A model generated the notes under the pieces. The model searched no databases. It was not told the DNA's origin and saw nothing but the letters and a program-made list of their open reading frames with translations. Of a DNA stretch of 64,000 nt, positions 43,295 through 53,925 are shown piece by piece (the first letter of the stretch is position 1; each line of letters starts with the position of its first letter). Location of the stretch: assembly GCF_009650765.1 (NCBI RefSeq), contig NZ_CP045740.1, positions 1 through 64,000 of the forward strand. Reading direction: 5' to 3'. The stretch comes from Streptomyces sp. SUK 48 (GTDB taxonomy: Bacteria > Actinomycetota > Actinomycetes > Streptomycetales > Streptomycetaceae). The position numbers were made by a program, and so were the translations under genes.

Positions 43295-43460
43295 GGAGGA
43301 GGCGGGGGCGATGACCAGCGCGAGGACGCCGGCGCGGGCCCGAATGGGCCGGCGCAGACGGAGGAGGGCGTTGAGACCGAAGGCATGTACAGCACCGGGT
43401 GGTCGTGCATTCCGGCCGTTCGGTCTTGTTGGGACGGCGGGTTCCCCGGGACCGGAGGTG

Positions 43461-43892
43461 TCAGGTGCGCGGGAGGCGGGTGACGGTCTCCAGGTAGAAG
43501 GCATCGATGCTCTGGACCGCGCGTTCGAAGTCGTCGAGGTTGACCGGCTTGGTGACGTAGGCGTTGGCGTGCTTCTGGTAGGCGCTGGACACGTCGTCCG
43601 GGGCGGAGGAGGTGGTGAGGACGACGACCGGGATGGTGCGCAGGCCCGCGTCGTCCTTGATGACGGTGAGCAGCTCGCGGCCGTTCATGCGGGGCATGTT
43701 GAGGTCGAGGACGATCAGGTCGGGGCGGGGGTTGGCCGGGTCGCGGAGGTAGGCGAGGCCGGCGACGCCGTCGTGGACCTGGGTGAGGTTGCGGGCGCCG
43801 CGGGCCAGTAGGGCGTCCTCGATGAGGAGAGCGTCGGCCTCGTCGTCCTCCACCAGCAGGACGTCGTAGGGGCGGGCAGGGGCGGTCATCAT
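43461..43892 (-). CDS. response regulator (Rcp1-like, REC only)
   Basis: 143 residues: VLLVEDDEADALLIEDALLARG (acidic pair), DLIVLDLNMPRMNGRELL (phospho-acceptor Asp), VVVLTTSSAPDDVSSAY (Thr) and ANAYVTKPVNLDDFERAV (Lys). This is the Rcp1 type paired with bacteriophytochrome-like or CHASE3 kinases, without an output domain. ATG 43892 has GGGAG 6 nt upstream. No stop codon separates it from the upstream helix-turn-helix-like module. The histidine kinase is divergent. Confidence 0.9.
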   Translation of the reverse strand: MMTAPARPYDVLLVEDDEADALLIEDALLARGARNLTQVHDGVAGLAYLRDPANPRPDLIVLDLNMPRMNGRELLTVIKDDAGLRTIPVVVLTTSSAPDDVSSAYQKHANAYVTKPVNLDDFERAVQSIDAFYLETVTRLPRT

Positions 43893-44246
43893 CGGGTACT
43901 CCCGGTTTCGGGGCGGGCGAGGTTGCTGGTCGAGCAGTCCTGGCCAGCGGCGGCGGGCGCCCTGGCGGGTCATGTTGGAGGCGCGGCCGATCTGGGGGTA
44001 GCCGGCTCCGGCGTCGGCGGCCCAGTGCGCCGCTTCCGCTTCCAGCTCGTCCACTGCCCGCTTCAGGTGAGTGAGCAGGTGGAGGTGCGCCAGGGCAGTC
44101 GCCTGCTCACGGGTGTACTCCACGGGGCCGCGCTGGAGCACGCACATTTCCGACACGAGGTGCGTCACGAGTTCGTCGACCTCGCGAGTCGTGATCGCCG
44201 CGATCTCATCGTCGGTCATCCGTAGTGAGAAGTGGATGCCTGGCAT
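43893..44246 (-). CDS. small helix-turn-helix-like module, in frame with the response regulator
   Basis: 118 codons from ATG 44246: MPGIHFSLRMTDDEIAAITT, THLVSEMCVLQRGPVEYTRE, AVDELEAEAAHWAADAGAGY, then PQIGRASNMTRQGARRRWPGL, a short helix-turn-helix. Small Streptomyces proteins of this kind are usually free-standing. Here no stop occurs and the frame runs on through DQQPRPPRNREYP into the response regulator. Either the two make one 261-residue protein, or the second starts internally at 43892. Confidence 0.5.
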
Positions 44247-44274
44247 GCGGCTCACTGTATGACCACTTTCCGCC

Positions 44275-44298
44275 CCATGACAACTGTCGTTGTCATGG
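44275..44298. promoter_or_regulatory. perfect palindrome between the response regulator and histidine kinase genes
   Basis: CCATGACAAC-tgtc-GTTGTCATGG, a 10-bp perfect inverted repeat with a 4-bp spacer, central in the 111-bp divergent gap and centred about 40 bp from the 44246 start and 70 bp from the 44358 start. Likely an operator, perhaps for the helix-turn-helix module. Confidence 0.6.
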
Positions 44299-44357
44299 CA
44301 GTAAAGTGTGTCCGCCGCGGACGTACCAGAGCGGCCTCTGAGCAAGGAGTACCGAGG

Positions 44358-45929
<1,572 letters not shown>

Positions 45930-46300
45930 ACAGCCCCGCCTCCGGCCAGGCGTGACGAAGCAACGTGGCCCGGAGCAAGCAGCTACGTCTTCCACGGCGC
46001 GGCCGATCGCTCGTCCGCCTTCAGCAGGCGCACCGTCACCTCGCACTCCTCTGTACGACGGTCCCTCTGGGGAACGGAGACGCCGGTCGGCCGCGCCGCT
46101 CGACGGGCGCCCGGGCCAGACCTCGGATAGACCAGAGGAGACGGGCAGGTCCGGGTGTCCCGGTCCGTTCGACGGGTAGGCGGTCGTCCATACCATCCGA
46201 AAACGTACGGCTGCATCGCATCCGCCTGCGGTTTTCCGGACCAAGTGACCCGGACGGAGCAGACCGGGGCGGGCCGGCCAACGAGAGGACGTCACACGCC
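45930..46300. other. intergenic stretch with a HutD-like remnant
   Basis: No intact gene. On the - strand near 45980-46045 the peptide TVRLLKADERSAAPWKT resembles the N-terminus of HutD-family proteins (normally continuing NGGG) and then stops, so it may be a truncated relic. The last 40 bp hold the ribosome-binding site of the aldehyde dehydrogenase (gagagga). Confidence 0.35.
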
Positions 46301-47674
46301 ATGGAGAAGTACCGAATCGTCAACCCCGCGACCGGTGAGACCGTGCGGGAGTACCCCACCGCGACCGACGCCGACCTCCGTGCGGCGCTGGAGTCCGCCG
46401 ACAGCGCGCAGCGCGCGTGGGCCACCCGTGAACCGTCCGAGCGCGCGGCCGTGCTGCACCGGGTGGCCGACCTGTACGAGGAGCGCAGGGAGCAGCTCGC
46501 CGCGGTCATCACCCGGGAGATGGGCAAGCCGGTCAAGCAGGCCCTCGGCGAGATCGGCACGGTCGTCTCGATCTACCGGTACTACGCCGATCACGGCGAG
46601 GACTTTCTGAAGGAGGAGGAGCTGGACGTCGCCTCCGGCGGGCGGGCCGTCGTTCGCAAGGAGGCGGTGGGCACGCTGCTGGGGATCATGCCGTGGAACT
46701 TCCCCTACTACCAGGTGGCCCGCTTCGCCGCGCCGAATCTGATGCTCGGCAACGCCGTACTGCTCAAGCACGCGCCGCAGTGCCCGGAGTCCGCCCTGGA
46801 GATGGAGCGGCTGTTCCTGGACGCGGGGCTGCCCAAGGGCGCGTACGTCAATATTTTCGCCACCAACGACCAGGTGGCGGATCTGATCGGGGACGAGCGT
46901 GTCCAGGGTGTCTCTCTCACCGGCTCCGAGCGGGCCGGAGCGGCGGTGGCCGAGATCGCCGGCCGGAACCTCAAGAAGGTCGTGCTGGAACTGGGCGGCT
47001 CCGACCCCTACCTCATTCTCGGCGTCTCGGACATGTCCCGGGTGGTGAAAAACACCTTGATGGGCCGGATGGCCAACGCCGGCCAGGCGTGCAACGCCGC
47101 CAAGCGGATCATCGCTCTGGACGAGCACTACGACACCTTCGCCCAGCAGTACACCGAGGCGGTCCGTGCGATCGTTCCCGGCGATCCCACCGACCCCGAT
47201 ACCTTCATGGGCCCGCTCTCCTCGGACAAGGCCGCGCAGACGCTGGACGAGCAGGTCCAGGACGCCGTGTCCAAGGGGGCGACCGTGCTGGCCGGCGGTC
47301 GGCGCATCGACCGCCCGGGCGCCTGGTACGAGCCGACGGTGCTGGCGGGCATCACCCCGGACATGCGGGCCTACCAGGAGGAGCTGTTCGGCCCCGTCGC
47401 GCTGCTGTTCAAGGTCGGCTCCGAGGACGAGGCCGTCGACTTCGCCAACCATTCCCCCTACGGGCTGAGCGCCTCGGTGCAGACCGACGACGCCGAGCAG
47501 GCCGAGCGGGTGGCCCACCGGCTCCAGACCGGCATGGTCTTCGTCGGCGGACCGGCCGGCACCGCCGCCGAGCTGCCCTTCGGCGGGGTCAAGCGGTCTG
47601 GCTTCGGCCGTGAACTGGGACGTTTCGGGATGGAGGAGTTCGCCAACCACAAGCTCGTCCGCGTCGTCCGCTGA
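46301..47674 (+). CDS. NAD(P)-dependent succinate-semialdehyde-type aldehyde dehydrogenase
   Basis: 457 residues. IMPWNFPYYQVARFAAPNLM, general base Glu in VLELGGSDPYLIL, nucleophile Cys in NAGQACNAAKRI, and PFGGVKRSGFGRELGRFG near the end. It oxidises an aldehyde to a carboxylate; the closest pattern is succinate-semialdehyde dehydrogenase (GabD/SSADH class I, short form). ATG 46301. Stands alone. Confidence 0.9.
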   Translation: MEKYRIVNPATGETVREYPTATDADLRAALESADSAQRAWATREPSERAAVLHRVADLYEERREQLAAVITREMGKPVKQALGEIGTVVSIYRYYADHGEDFLKEEELDVASGGRAVVRKEAVGTLLGIMPWNFPYYQVARFAAPNLMLGNAVLLKHAPQCPESALEMERLFLDAGLPKGAYVNIFATNDQVADLIGDERVQGVSLTGSERAGAAVAEIAGRNLKKVVLELGGSDPYLILGVSDMSRVVKNTLMGRMANAGQACNAAKRIIALDEHYDTFAQQYTEAVRAIVPGDPTDPDTFMGPLSSDKAAQTLDEQVQDAVSKGATVLAGGRRIDRPGAWYEPTVLAGITPDMRAYQEELFGPVALLFKVGSEDEAVDFANHSPYGLSASVQTDDAEQAERVAHRLQTGMVFVGGPAGTAAELPFGGVKRSGFGRELGRFGMEEFANHKLVRVVR

Positions 47675-47720
47675 CTGATCGCGCGCCCGGCCCCCTTCCC
47701 TTTCGGGCCAGGTCAGGCTG

Positions 47721-47912
47721 CCCCGCGGCGCTTTCTTCGGCCGGGTCGAGCAGGTGCCCTGGCAGAAGGCAGCCGGCCGCGTCAGCACCGAGACGCTCAC
47801 CCCTTACCCGCCCGGCATCCCGGCGGTGCTACCCGGTGAGCGACTCACCGAGGACGTCCTGCGCGGCGTGGAGGCCGGGATGGTCGTCCTCGACGCCGCC
47901 GGACACGGATGT
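47721..47912 (+). pseudogene. C-terminal fragment of an Orn/Lys/Arg decarboxylase
   Basis: The + frame reads AFFGRVEQVPWQKAAGRVST, ETLTPYPPGIPAVLPGERL then GVEAGMVVLDAAG, the C-terminal domain of PLP-dependent basic amino acid decarboxylases. The PLP-binding body is absent; only the tail remains. Confidence 0.65.
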
Positions 47913-48036
47913 CAGCATGATCCGGGTCAGCACCGGGAACCCCTGACGTCCGATGTGCGTCGAGATCTGCCCCGGGGCACATCGATACCGCCGGAGCAAG
48001 CCCGACGAGTGTCAACCCCCATATAAATCACGGGTA

Positions 48037-48074
48037 CATGGTGCTGCCCTTTCCTCAGGAAGGGCAGCACCATG
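48037..48074. terminator. 15-bp perfect hairpin
   Basis: catggtgctgccctt (48037-48051) pairs with aagggcagcaccatg (48060-48074) around an 8-nt loop, tcctcagg. It is the strongest hairpin in the region and lies beside decayed insertion sequence; it may be a terminator or the end of a lost element. Confidence 0.6.
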
Positions 48075-48117
48075 GGATGCGCAGGCTCCTGGGATGCGCG
48101 GGGTCTCCCGGAGCGGC

Positions 48118-48340
48118 TCAGCAGCTGGCGGAGAACTCCTCCAGCTGATCGGCCAGTGCCTGGTCCGGGTGATGGAACCTCGACTTCGAGGCGCTCCACC
48201 GCTTCGCGCAGAGCCTGCGGATGACGGACCCGTGGCTGGACGGGCCAGGTGGGGCGGCGGGCGAAGGCGATGTCGAGGTCGAGGACGATGTCGTAGTCCA
48301 GGTCGAGGGTCTGGCACATCCAGTGGTCGGCGTGGCACGG
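48118..48340 (-). pseudogene. gene fragment of unknown function next to IS3 remnant
   Basis: The - frame reads MCQTLDLDYDIVLDLDIAFA, RRPTWPVQPRVRHPQALREA, VERLEVEVPSPG. It is protein-like and in a different frame from the IS3 transposase piece it abuts, suggesting a gene interrupted by, or fused to, the insertion sequence. I cannot assign it. Confidence 0.35.
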
Positions 48341-48831
48341 ATCTCGCCCACGGTCCGTTTCTCCTCGGCCTGGCGCCTGGCGCGGGCCTGCGCGGCGGCT
48401 ACGTGCCGGTCGTAGCCGGAGCGGGAGACTCCGAGCGCACGGCAGATCCGCTTGACGCCGAGACTGGCGCGGTTCTCGGAGATGAAGTCCCAGCGGTGAG
48501 GGGTCACTTCACCTCCCGGACGAAATAGGCGGCTGCCCGGCGCAGGACTCACGCTGCAACTGCCATTCCTTCTCTGCTTCAGCGGCCAGGCATTCTCCGC
48601 CCGCAGCCGGGCCATCTCCTCCGCCTCGCTTCCGCCCGCCTCACGGCGTCCAGGCACGGCCTGCGAGTCGTCCTTGCGGACCCACGTCCGCAGGGACTCC
48701 GCCATGATCCCGAGATCCGCGGCCACCGCCGAGTACGTCCGCTTCCCGGCCGCGGCGCGGTAGAGCTCGACAGCGTCTTTCGTGAACTCCTCCGGATACG
48801 GAGACTTACGTCCCCCTCCCTGGACCATCAA
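48341..48831 (-). pseudogene. truncated IS3-family transposase
   Basis: OrfA-like part: YPEEFTKDAVELYRAAAGKR then VAADLGIMAESLRTWVRKDD (helix-turn-helix) and EEMARLRAENAW. OrfB N-terminus: HRWDFISENRASLGVKRICRALGVSRSGYDRH, after which the DDE domain is missing. Broken between OrfA and OrfB. Confidence 0.75.
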
Positions 48832-49371
48832 GATCCATTGTCAGGGTGTCCACTCCAGAGGATCATCCTCAGCTCATCGTTCATCCACGCGCGCGTACCC
48901 GTGATCGGTCCGGAAGTGTCTGTGTACATAACGAGAGACCGTTGACTCCGGGGCGTACCGGCGTCCCCTCCGGCGCGCGCCGGTGCCCCGTGTCGAAACG
49001 TTATGCCTGGTCCGCGCGTTGTCTTATGCCCCAGCCCGTTGTCCTCGCGGAGCCGGCCGTGGAAGGCTCACCCTGGCACCGCTGCTCCGGCAACGTGGGG
49101 CTTCCCGTCCTCGACGACTTTCCCACCGCCTCGGCGCGTACGCCACAAAGTCCTCATGCGCTTCAGGAACTGCGCCAGCCGGCCGCTGACGGAGCGGCCG
49201 CGATTCCAAGGAGAGACAGCATGCCTGACAGCGAGGCGAGGGCTGGGCGGTGAACGCCCTGGGGAGGACGAATGTTCTCGAAGCTGTTACCGGCGAAGTG
49301 ATTTGGCAGTCTCCGGTCGACGCGACAGGCAGCGAGGAATTTCCAGAACCGAATCGGTACAGGAGATGACG
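48832..49371. other. intergenic region upstream of the aminopeptidase pair
   Basis: No large gene. It contains gttgac and AT-rich spots (about 48925-48945) that may be promoter parts, a short CGGCGCGCGCCGG palindrome near 48972, and a 10-codon frame with a strong ribosome-binding site at 49221-49253. Confidence 0.4.
49221..49253 (+). CDS. possible 10-residue leader peptide (MPDSEARAGR)
   Basis: ATG 49221 to TGA 49253, preceded by AAGGAG 7 nt upstream, a better ribosome-binding site than many real genes here. The peptide has Pro in position 2 and lies 118 bp before two aminopeptidase P genes, whose family removes the residue before Pro. It could be a regulatory leader peptide or chance. Confidence 0.25.
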   Translation: MPDSEARAGR

Positions 49372-50808
49372 GTGACGACGGAGACCGACGAGAACAGGCA
49401 CCGCAAGAACGGTTTGTACCGCGAAGTGAGTATCGAACTCGCCGAGAACATGAAGCGGGGCTGGGCCGACACCGAGCGCCGCGATGTCGAACCGATCGCG
49501 CAGGCGGTGCACACCGCCCGCCGTAGAAAGGCGCTGTCCGCTCGCTTTCCCGGTGAAACGCTGGTGGTCCCGGCCGGCCGGTCGAAGGTGCGCGCGAACG
49601 ACACGGCCTATCCGTTCAGGCCCGCCTCGGACTACGTCTACCTGAGCGGCGACCAGTCGCGGGATGCCGTGCTGGTGATGGAACCCGACGAGTCCGGCGG
49701 ACACCGGGCGGCCGTCTATCTGCTCCCCCGTTCCGACCGCGGCGACGGCGAGTTCTGGCTCGACTACCACGGTGAGCTCTGGGACGGGCGCCGCAACAGT
49801 CTCGCCGAGAACGAGCAGCGGCTCGGCCTGCTGTGCCGCGACGTCCACACGTTGGCCGGCCGGCTCGGCGCGGTCACCGGCCCCGTTCGCCTGCTGCGCG
49901 GTCACGACACGGGCGTCGAGGACGCTCTCGCGAGCAAGGTGAGCGCCGAGGGCGATGCCGAATTCCGGGCGTTCCTCTCCGAGCTGCGCCTGGTCAAGGA
50001 CGATTTCGAGATCGCCGACCTGCGTTTCGCCTGTGCGGCGACCGCACTGGGCTTCGAGGACGTCGTCCGCGCGCTCGGCGCCACCACACCTACTCCGGAG
50101 CGGCTCATCGAGGGCACGTTCTGGACGCGCGCGCGGATCGAGGGCAATGACGTCGGCTACGCATCGGTCTGCGCGGCCGGATCTCATGCCACGACCCTGC
50201 ACTGGGTGCGCAACGACGGCGCCGCTTCGCCCGGGGATCTCCTGCTGCTCGACGCCGGAGTGGAGACCCGCGACCTCTACACCGCCGACGTCACCCGCAC
50301 CCTGCCCGTCGACGGCCGTTTCACCCCGGTGCAGCGCGAGGTCTACCGGGCGGTGTACGCGGCGCAGGAGGCCGGCATCGCCGCGGTCAAGCCCGGTGCC
50401 GCGTACCGGGACTTCCACGAGGCCGCCCAGCAGGTGTTGGCCGAACACCTGGCCGCCTGGGGCCTGTTCGGGAACCGGTCGGCGCAGGAGGCGTACGGGC
50501 TCGGGCTGCACCGCCGTTGGACCCTGGCAGGCACCGGGCACATGCTCGGCCTGGACGTCCACGACTGCGCCAAGGCCCGGACGCAGACGTACGTGGACGG
50601 CACGCTGGAACCGGGCATGGTGCTCACCGTCGAGCCGGGCCTCTACTTCCAGTCGGACGACCTGACCGTTCCCGAGCGGTATCGCGGCATCGGCGTACGG
50701 ATCGAGGACGACATCCTGGTGACCGAGAAGGGCAACGAGAACCTCTCGGCCGGCCTGCCGCGCCAGGCGGAGGAGGTGGAGGCGTGGATGGCCCGGATCC
50801 GCGGCTGA
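49372..50808 (+). CDS. aminopeptidase P family protein 1 (M24B)
   Basis: 478 residues. Creatinase-type N-domain (FPGETLVVPAGRSKVRANDT, YVYLSGDQS) and a pita-bread catalytic domain with all five metal ligands: LLLLDAGVE, YTADVTRT, GTGHMLGLDVHD, TVEPGLYF and GVRIEDD. It cleaves N-terminal Xaa-Pro bonds. GTG 49372 is preferred since AGGAG is 6 nt upstream; ATG 49366 would leave only 0-1 nt. Followed 124 bp later by a paralogue. Confidence 0.9.
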   Translation: MTTETDENRHRKNGLYREVSIELAENMKRGWADTERRDVEPIAQAVHTARRRKALSARFPGETLVVPAGRSKVRANDTAYPFRPASDYVYLSGDQSRDAVLVMEPDESGGHRAAVYLLPRSDRGDGEFWLDYHGELWDGRRNSLAENEQRLGLLCRDVHTLAGRLGAVTGPVRLLRGHDTGVEDALASKVSAEGDAEFRAFLSELRLVKDDFEIADLRFACAATALGFEDVVRALGATTPTPERLIEGTFWTRARIEGNDVGYASVCAAGSHATTLHWVRNDGAASPGDLLLLDAGVETRDLYTADVTRTLPVDGRFTPVQREVYRAVYAAQEAGIAAVKPGAAYRDFHEAAQQVLAEHLAAWGLFGNRSAQEAYGLGLHRRWTLAGTGHMLGLDVHDCAKARTQTYVDGTLEPGMVLTVEPGLYFQSDDLTVPERYRGIGVRIEDDILVTEKGNENLSAGLPRQAEEVEAWMARIRG

Positions 50809-50932
50809 GACCTCCGTCCGCGCCCACTCCAGGGGGTTGCGAACGGCCGCGGGTGGCCACTTTACCGAGGTGGGTTGACCGGTGGCCCGGTCCACGCCAC
50901 CGGGCGCAGGACCCCGACACGTGAGGGAATCC

Positions 50933-52372
50933 ATGGAAGACCAGGGCAACGTGCGCGGCACGGACAGCGATCATCGTGAGGGACCGGCGGCGGTAGCCGG
51001 GCCCTTCCGGTCAGGATGGGCGGAAACTGATCTGCGTCTGCCGACCGTGCCGGGAGCGGCGTGGGCGGCGAAACGGCGCTCGGCGGTGTCGGAGCGGTTC
51101 CCCGGTGAACGGGTCGTCGTCCCGTCGGGCGGCCTGAAGGTCAGGAGCAACGACTTCGACTACCCGTTCCGGCCGCACTCGGCATTCGTCCATCTCACCG
51201 CCGAGCAGGGTACGTCGGCGGTCCCCGACAGCGTCCTGGTCTTCGAACCGACCGGGAACGGCCATTCGGTGACCATGTTCACCCGGCCGCGGTCACCGCG
51301 CGGTGAGCAGGACGCGGAGTTCCACCGCGACCGTCGGCACGGCGAGTTCTGGATCGGCCGCCGCCGCACCCTGTCGCAGACCTCGGACGCACTCGGCGTC
51401 GAGGTCCGCGCCCGCGACGATCTGGAGCGGGCTCTCGGCAGAAACGTCGCGACCCGTGTACTGCGCGGCGAGGACACGTACATCGACGCGCTGGTGCCGC
51501 CGGCCCCCCGGTCCGACGCCGAACTGGCCTTCTTCCTCTCCGAACTCCGGCTGGTCAAGGACGACTGGGAGAGAGCCGAGCTCGGCGCGGCCGTCGACTG
51601 CACCGTCACCGGCTTCCACGACGTCGTCGGTGAACTGCGCCACGCCACACGTCTCGCACGGGGAGAGCGCTGGATCGAGGGCACGTTCAACCGGCGCGCC
51701 CGGCTCGGGGGCCACGGCCTGGGCTTCGAGACCATCGCGGCGGCCGGCGCACACGCCTGCGTCCTGCACTGGATGCGCAACGACGGCCCCGTGCGGGACG
51801 GGGACCTGTTGCTGCTGGACGCGGGCGTCGAGGCCGACTCCTTCTACACCGGGGACGTCACCCGGACGCTACCGGTCAGCGGACGCTTCACCGATGTCCA
51901 GCGCCGCGTCTACGACCTGGTGTTCGCGGCCCAGTCGGCGGGTATCGCCGCGCTGCGGCCCGGCGCACCGTACGGTGACTTCCACGACGCCGCCATGCGG
52001 GTCATCGCCGAGGGACTCGACGCGTGGGGTCTCAGACCGCACGGCAGGACGGCTTCCGCCTCCCCGTCCGAGCTGTACCGCCGGTACACCGTGTGCGGCT
52101 CGGGCCACATGCTGGGGCTGGACTGCCACGACTGTGCCGGTGCTCGCAGCGAAGCGTATGCGGACGGTGTGCTCGAAGCCGGTCACGTCCTCACCGTCGA
52201 ACCCGGACTGTACTTCCAGCCCGACGACCTCACCGTTCCCGAGACCTTGCGCGGCATCGGGGTGCGCGTCGAGGACGACTTCGTCGTGACGGCGGACGGG
52301 GCCGTGTGCCTGTCGTCCGGTCTGCCGCGCAGCGCGGACGATGTCGAGACCTGGATGGCGTCCCTGCGCTGA
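50933..52372 (+). CDS. aminopeptidase P family protein 2 (M24B)
   Basis: 479 residues, paralogue of the previous gene along its whole length (FPGERVVVPSGGLKVRSNDF, FLSELRLVKDDWE, LLLLDAGVEAD, YTGDVTRTLPV, GSGHMLGLDCHD, VEPGLYFQPDDL). All metal ligands are present. ATG 50933 has GAGGGAA upstream. Divergence between the copies is high, so the duplication is old and the two may differ in specificity. Confidence 0.9.
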   Translation: MEDQGNVRGTDSDHREGPAAVAGPFRSGWAETDLRLPTVPGAAWAAKRRSAVSERFPGERVVVPSGGLKVRSNDFDYPFRPHSAFVHLTAEQGTSAVPDSVLVFEPTGNGHSVTMFTRPRSPRGEQDAEFHRDRRHGEFWIGRRRTLSQTSDALGVEVRARDDLERALGRNVATRVLRGEDTYIDALVPPAPRSDAELAFFLSELRLVKDDWERAELGAAVDCTVTGFHDVVGELRHATRLARGERWIEGTFNRRARLGGHGLGFETIAAAGAHACVLHWMRNDGPVRDGDLLLLDAGVEADSFYTGDVTRTLPVSGRFTDVQRRVYDLVFAAQSAGIAALRPGAPYGDFHDAAMRVIAEGLDAWGLRPHGRTASASPSELYRRYTVCGSGHMLGLDCHDCAGARSEAYADGVLEAGHVLTVEPGLYFQPDDLTVPETLRGIGVRVEDDFVVTADGAVCLSSGLPRSADDVETWMASLR

Positions 52373-52480
52373 TCGGCAGGCCGGGCGCTCTTTCGGCGGC
52401 CACTCGGACGCGTCCGATTCCAGAGCAACGTGACATTGTATATTGGGAGATCACTGGGCTGGGCACACAGAGGAGCGCAG

Positions 52481-53206
52481 ATGCCTCATCTCGAATCGCG
52501 GATGATCTCCGTCCAGACTCATCTCCGCGATCAGGTCGCCGACGCGCTCCGGGCCGCCCTCATCGCGGGCGAACTCCGTCCGGGCGTCATCTACTCCGCT
52601 CCCACCCTGGCGTCGGAACTGGGCGTCTCCGCAACCCCGGTGCGCGAAGCGATGCTGGACCTGGCCAGGGAGGGCCTGGTCGAAGCGGTGCGCAACAAGG
52701 GCTTCAGGGTCACGCAGATGACCGAGCGGGATCTCGACGAGTTCACCGAGATCCGGACCCTGATCGAGGTCCCCACCGTGGGCCGGGTCGCCGCGACGGC
52801 GAGCGCCGAGCAACTGGATGGTCTGCGTCCGCTGGCGGAGCAGATCGTCACGGCGGCCGAGAATCATGACGTCCTCAAGTACCTGGAAGCCGATCATCGG
52901 TTTCACCTCGCGCTGCTGGCCCTGGCCGGCAACCACCACCTCGTGCAGGTGGTGGCGGACCTGCGCAAGCGCTCACGCCTGTTCGGACTGGGCAGCCTGA
53001 ACGAGACCGGACGCCTCGTCGCCTCCGCCCAGGAGCACGTCGAACTCCTCGACCTGCTGGTAGCCGGCCGGGGCCAGGACGCGGAAGACTGCATGCGCCG
53101 GCATCTGGCGCATGTCCGCACTCTGTGGGCAGACGGCCGAGCGGAGGCCGCCCGGTCTGACGGATGCGGCGTGGGGGCGGACAGCTCCTGTGCTGCCGGG
53201 CGCTGA
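52481..53206 (+). CDS. GntR-family regulator (FCD/VanR subfamily)
   Basis: 241 residues. Winged helix HLRDQVADALRAALIAGELRPG then LASELGVSATPVREAMLDLAREGLVE; FCD ligand domain with DLDEFTEIRTLIEVPTVGRVA, ADHRFHLALLALAGNHHL and HVELLDLLVAGRGQDAEDCMRRHLAHV. ATG 52481 has AGGAG 5 nt upstream. An AT-rich box, cattgtatattgg (52433-52445), just upstream is a candidate operator/-10. The last 20 codons look derived from an adjacent IS fragment. Probably controls the aminopeptidase pair. Confidence 0.9.
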   Translation: MPHLESRMISVQTHLRDQVADALRAALIAGELRPGVIYSAPTLASELGVSATPVREAMLDLAREGLVEAVRNKGFRVTQMTERDLDEFTEIRTLIEVPTVGRVAATASAEQLDGLRPLAEQIVTAAENHDVLKYLEADHRFHLALLALAGNHHLVQVVADLRKRSRLFGLGSLNETGRLVASAQEHVELLDLLVAGRGQDAEDCMRRHLAHVRTLWADGRAEAARSDGCGVGADSSCAAGR

Positions 53207-53319
53207 CGTTCCTGATCAGCGTCTGAACCTGTTCGGCGACCGTTCCGACGAGGACGGTGACGACAGGAAGCACCGCCGGAGATTCCGCCTGGCCGACGCT
53301 GTACGCACCATGGCCCGGG

Positions 53320-53843
53320 ATGCCTGCCCCGATCAAGACCGAGAGGACCGAGAGGCTCGTGCTCCGGGAGCCCGAGACCGTGCGGCGGTCATCGAGTTGT
53401 TCACGTCGCCCGAGGTAGGCACCTATATCGGTGGCCCCCGACAGCGCGACGAGTTCGAGCGTGCGGTGCCCGAGACACCCAAGCGGCGCCCTGGCCTCTT
53501 CGTGGTCGATCTCGACGGGGCGATGATCGGGATCGTCGCGCTTGAGCGGCGCGACCCGGAGCATCCGGTTCACGTCCGCCCCGGGGCCTCGGAGGTCGAG
53601 CTCGGCTACATGTTCCTACCGCAGGCGTGGGGACACGGGTATGCCACGGAGGCGTGCGCGGCGGCAGTCGACTGGTGTGCCGAAGCGCTGCCCGGCGAGC
53701 CGGTGGTGCTCACCACCCAGACCGCCAACGAACGCTCGATGCGCCTCGCGGCGAAGCTGGGGTTCACCGAGGTGCAACGGTATGAGGATTGGGGCGCCGA
53801 GCAGTGGTTCGGCATGTGGTCCCCGGTCGCGTTGTCCGACTGA
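53320..53843 (+). CDS. GNAT-family acetyltransferase, one frameshift near 53378
   Basis: The N-terminus MPAPIKTERTERLVLREPET is in one frame and the rest, DRAAVIELFTSPEVGTYIGG through VELGYMFLPQAWGHGYATEA (acetyl-CoA loop) and NERSMRLAAKLGFTEV, is in another. Adding one C (acc cgt) at about 53377 joins them as PETRAAVIEL. RimJ/RimL-like acetyltransferase (Acetyltransf_3). Likely a single-base loss. Confidence 0.75.
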
Positions 53844-53925
53844 GGTCGTGCTCGGCAGTGTCCGCTCATCGCTATGAAGCCGGGTGAGCGCGAGGAGATC
53901 AAGCGGGGTTGAAAGATGGGATAGG

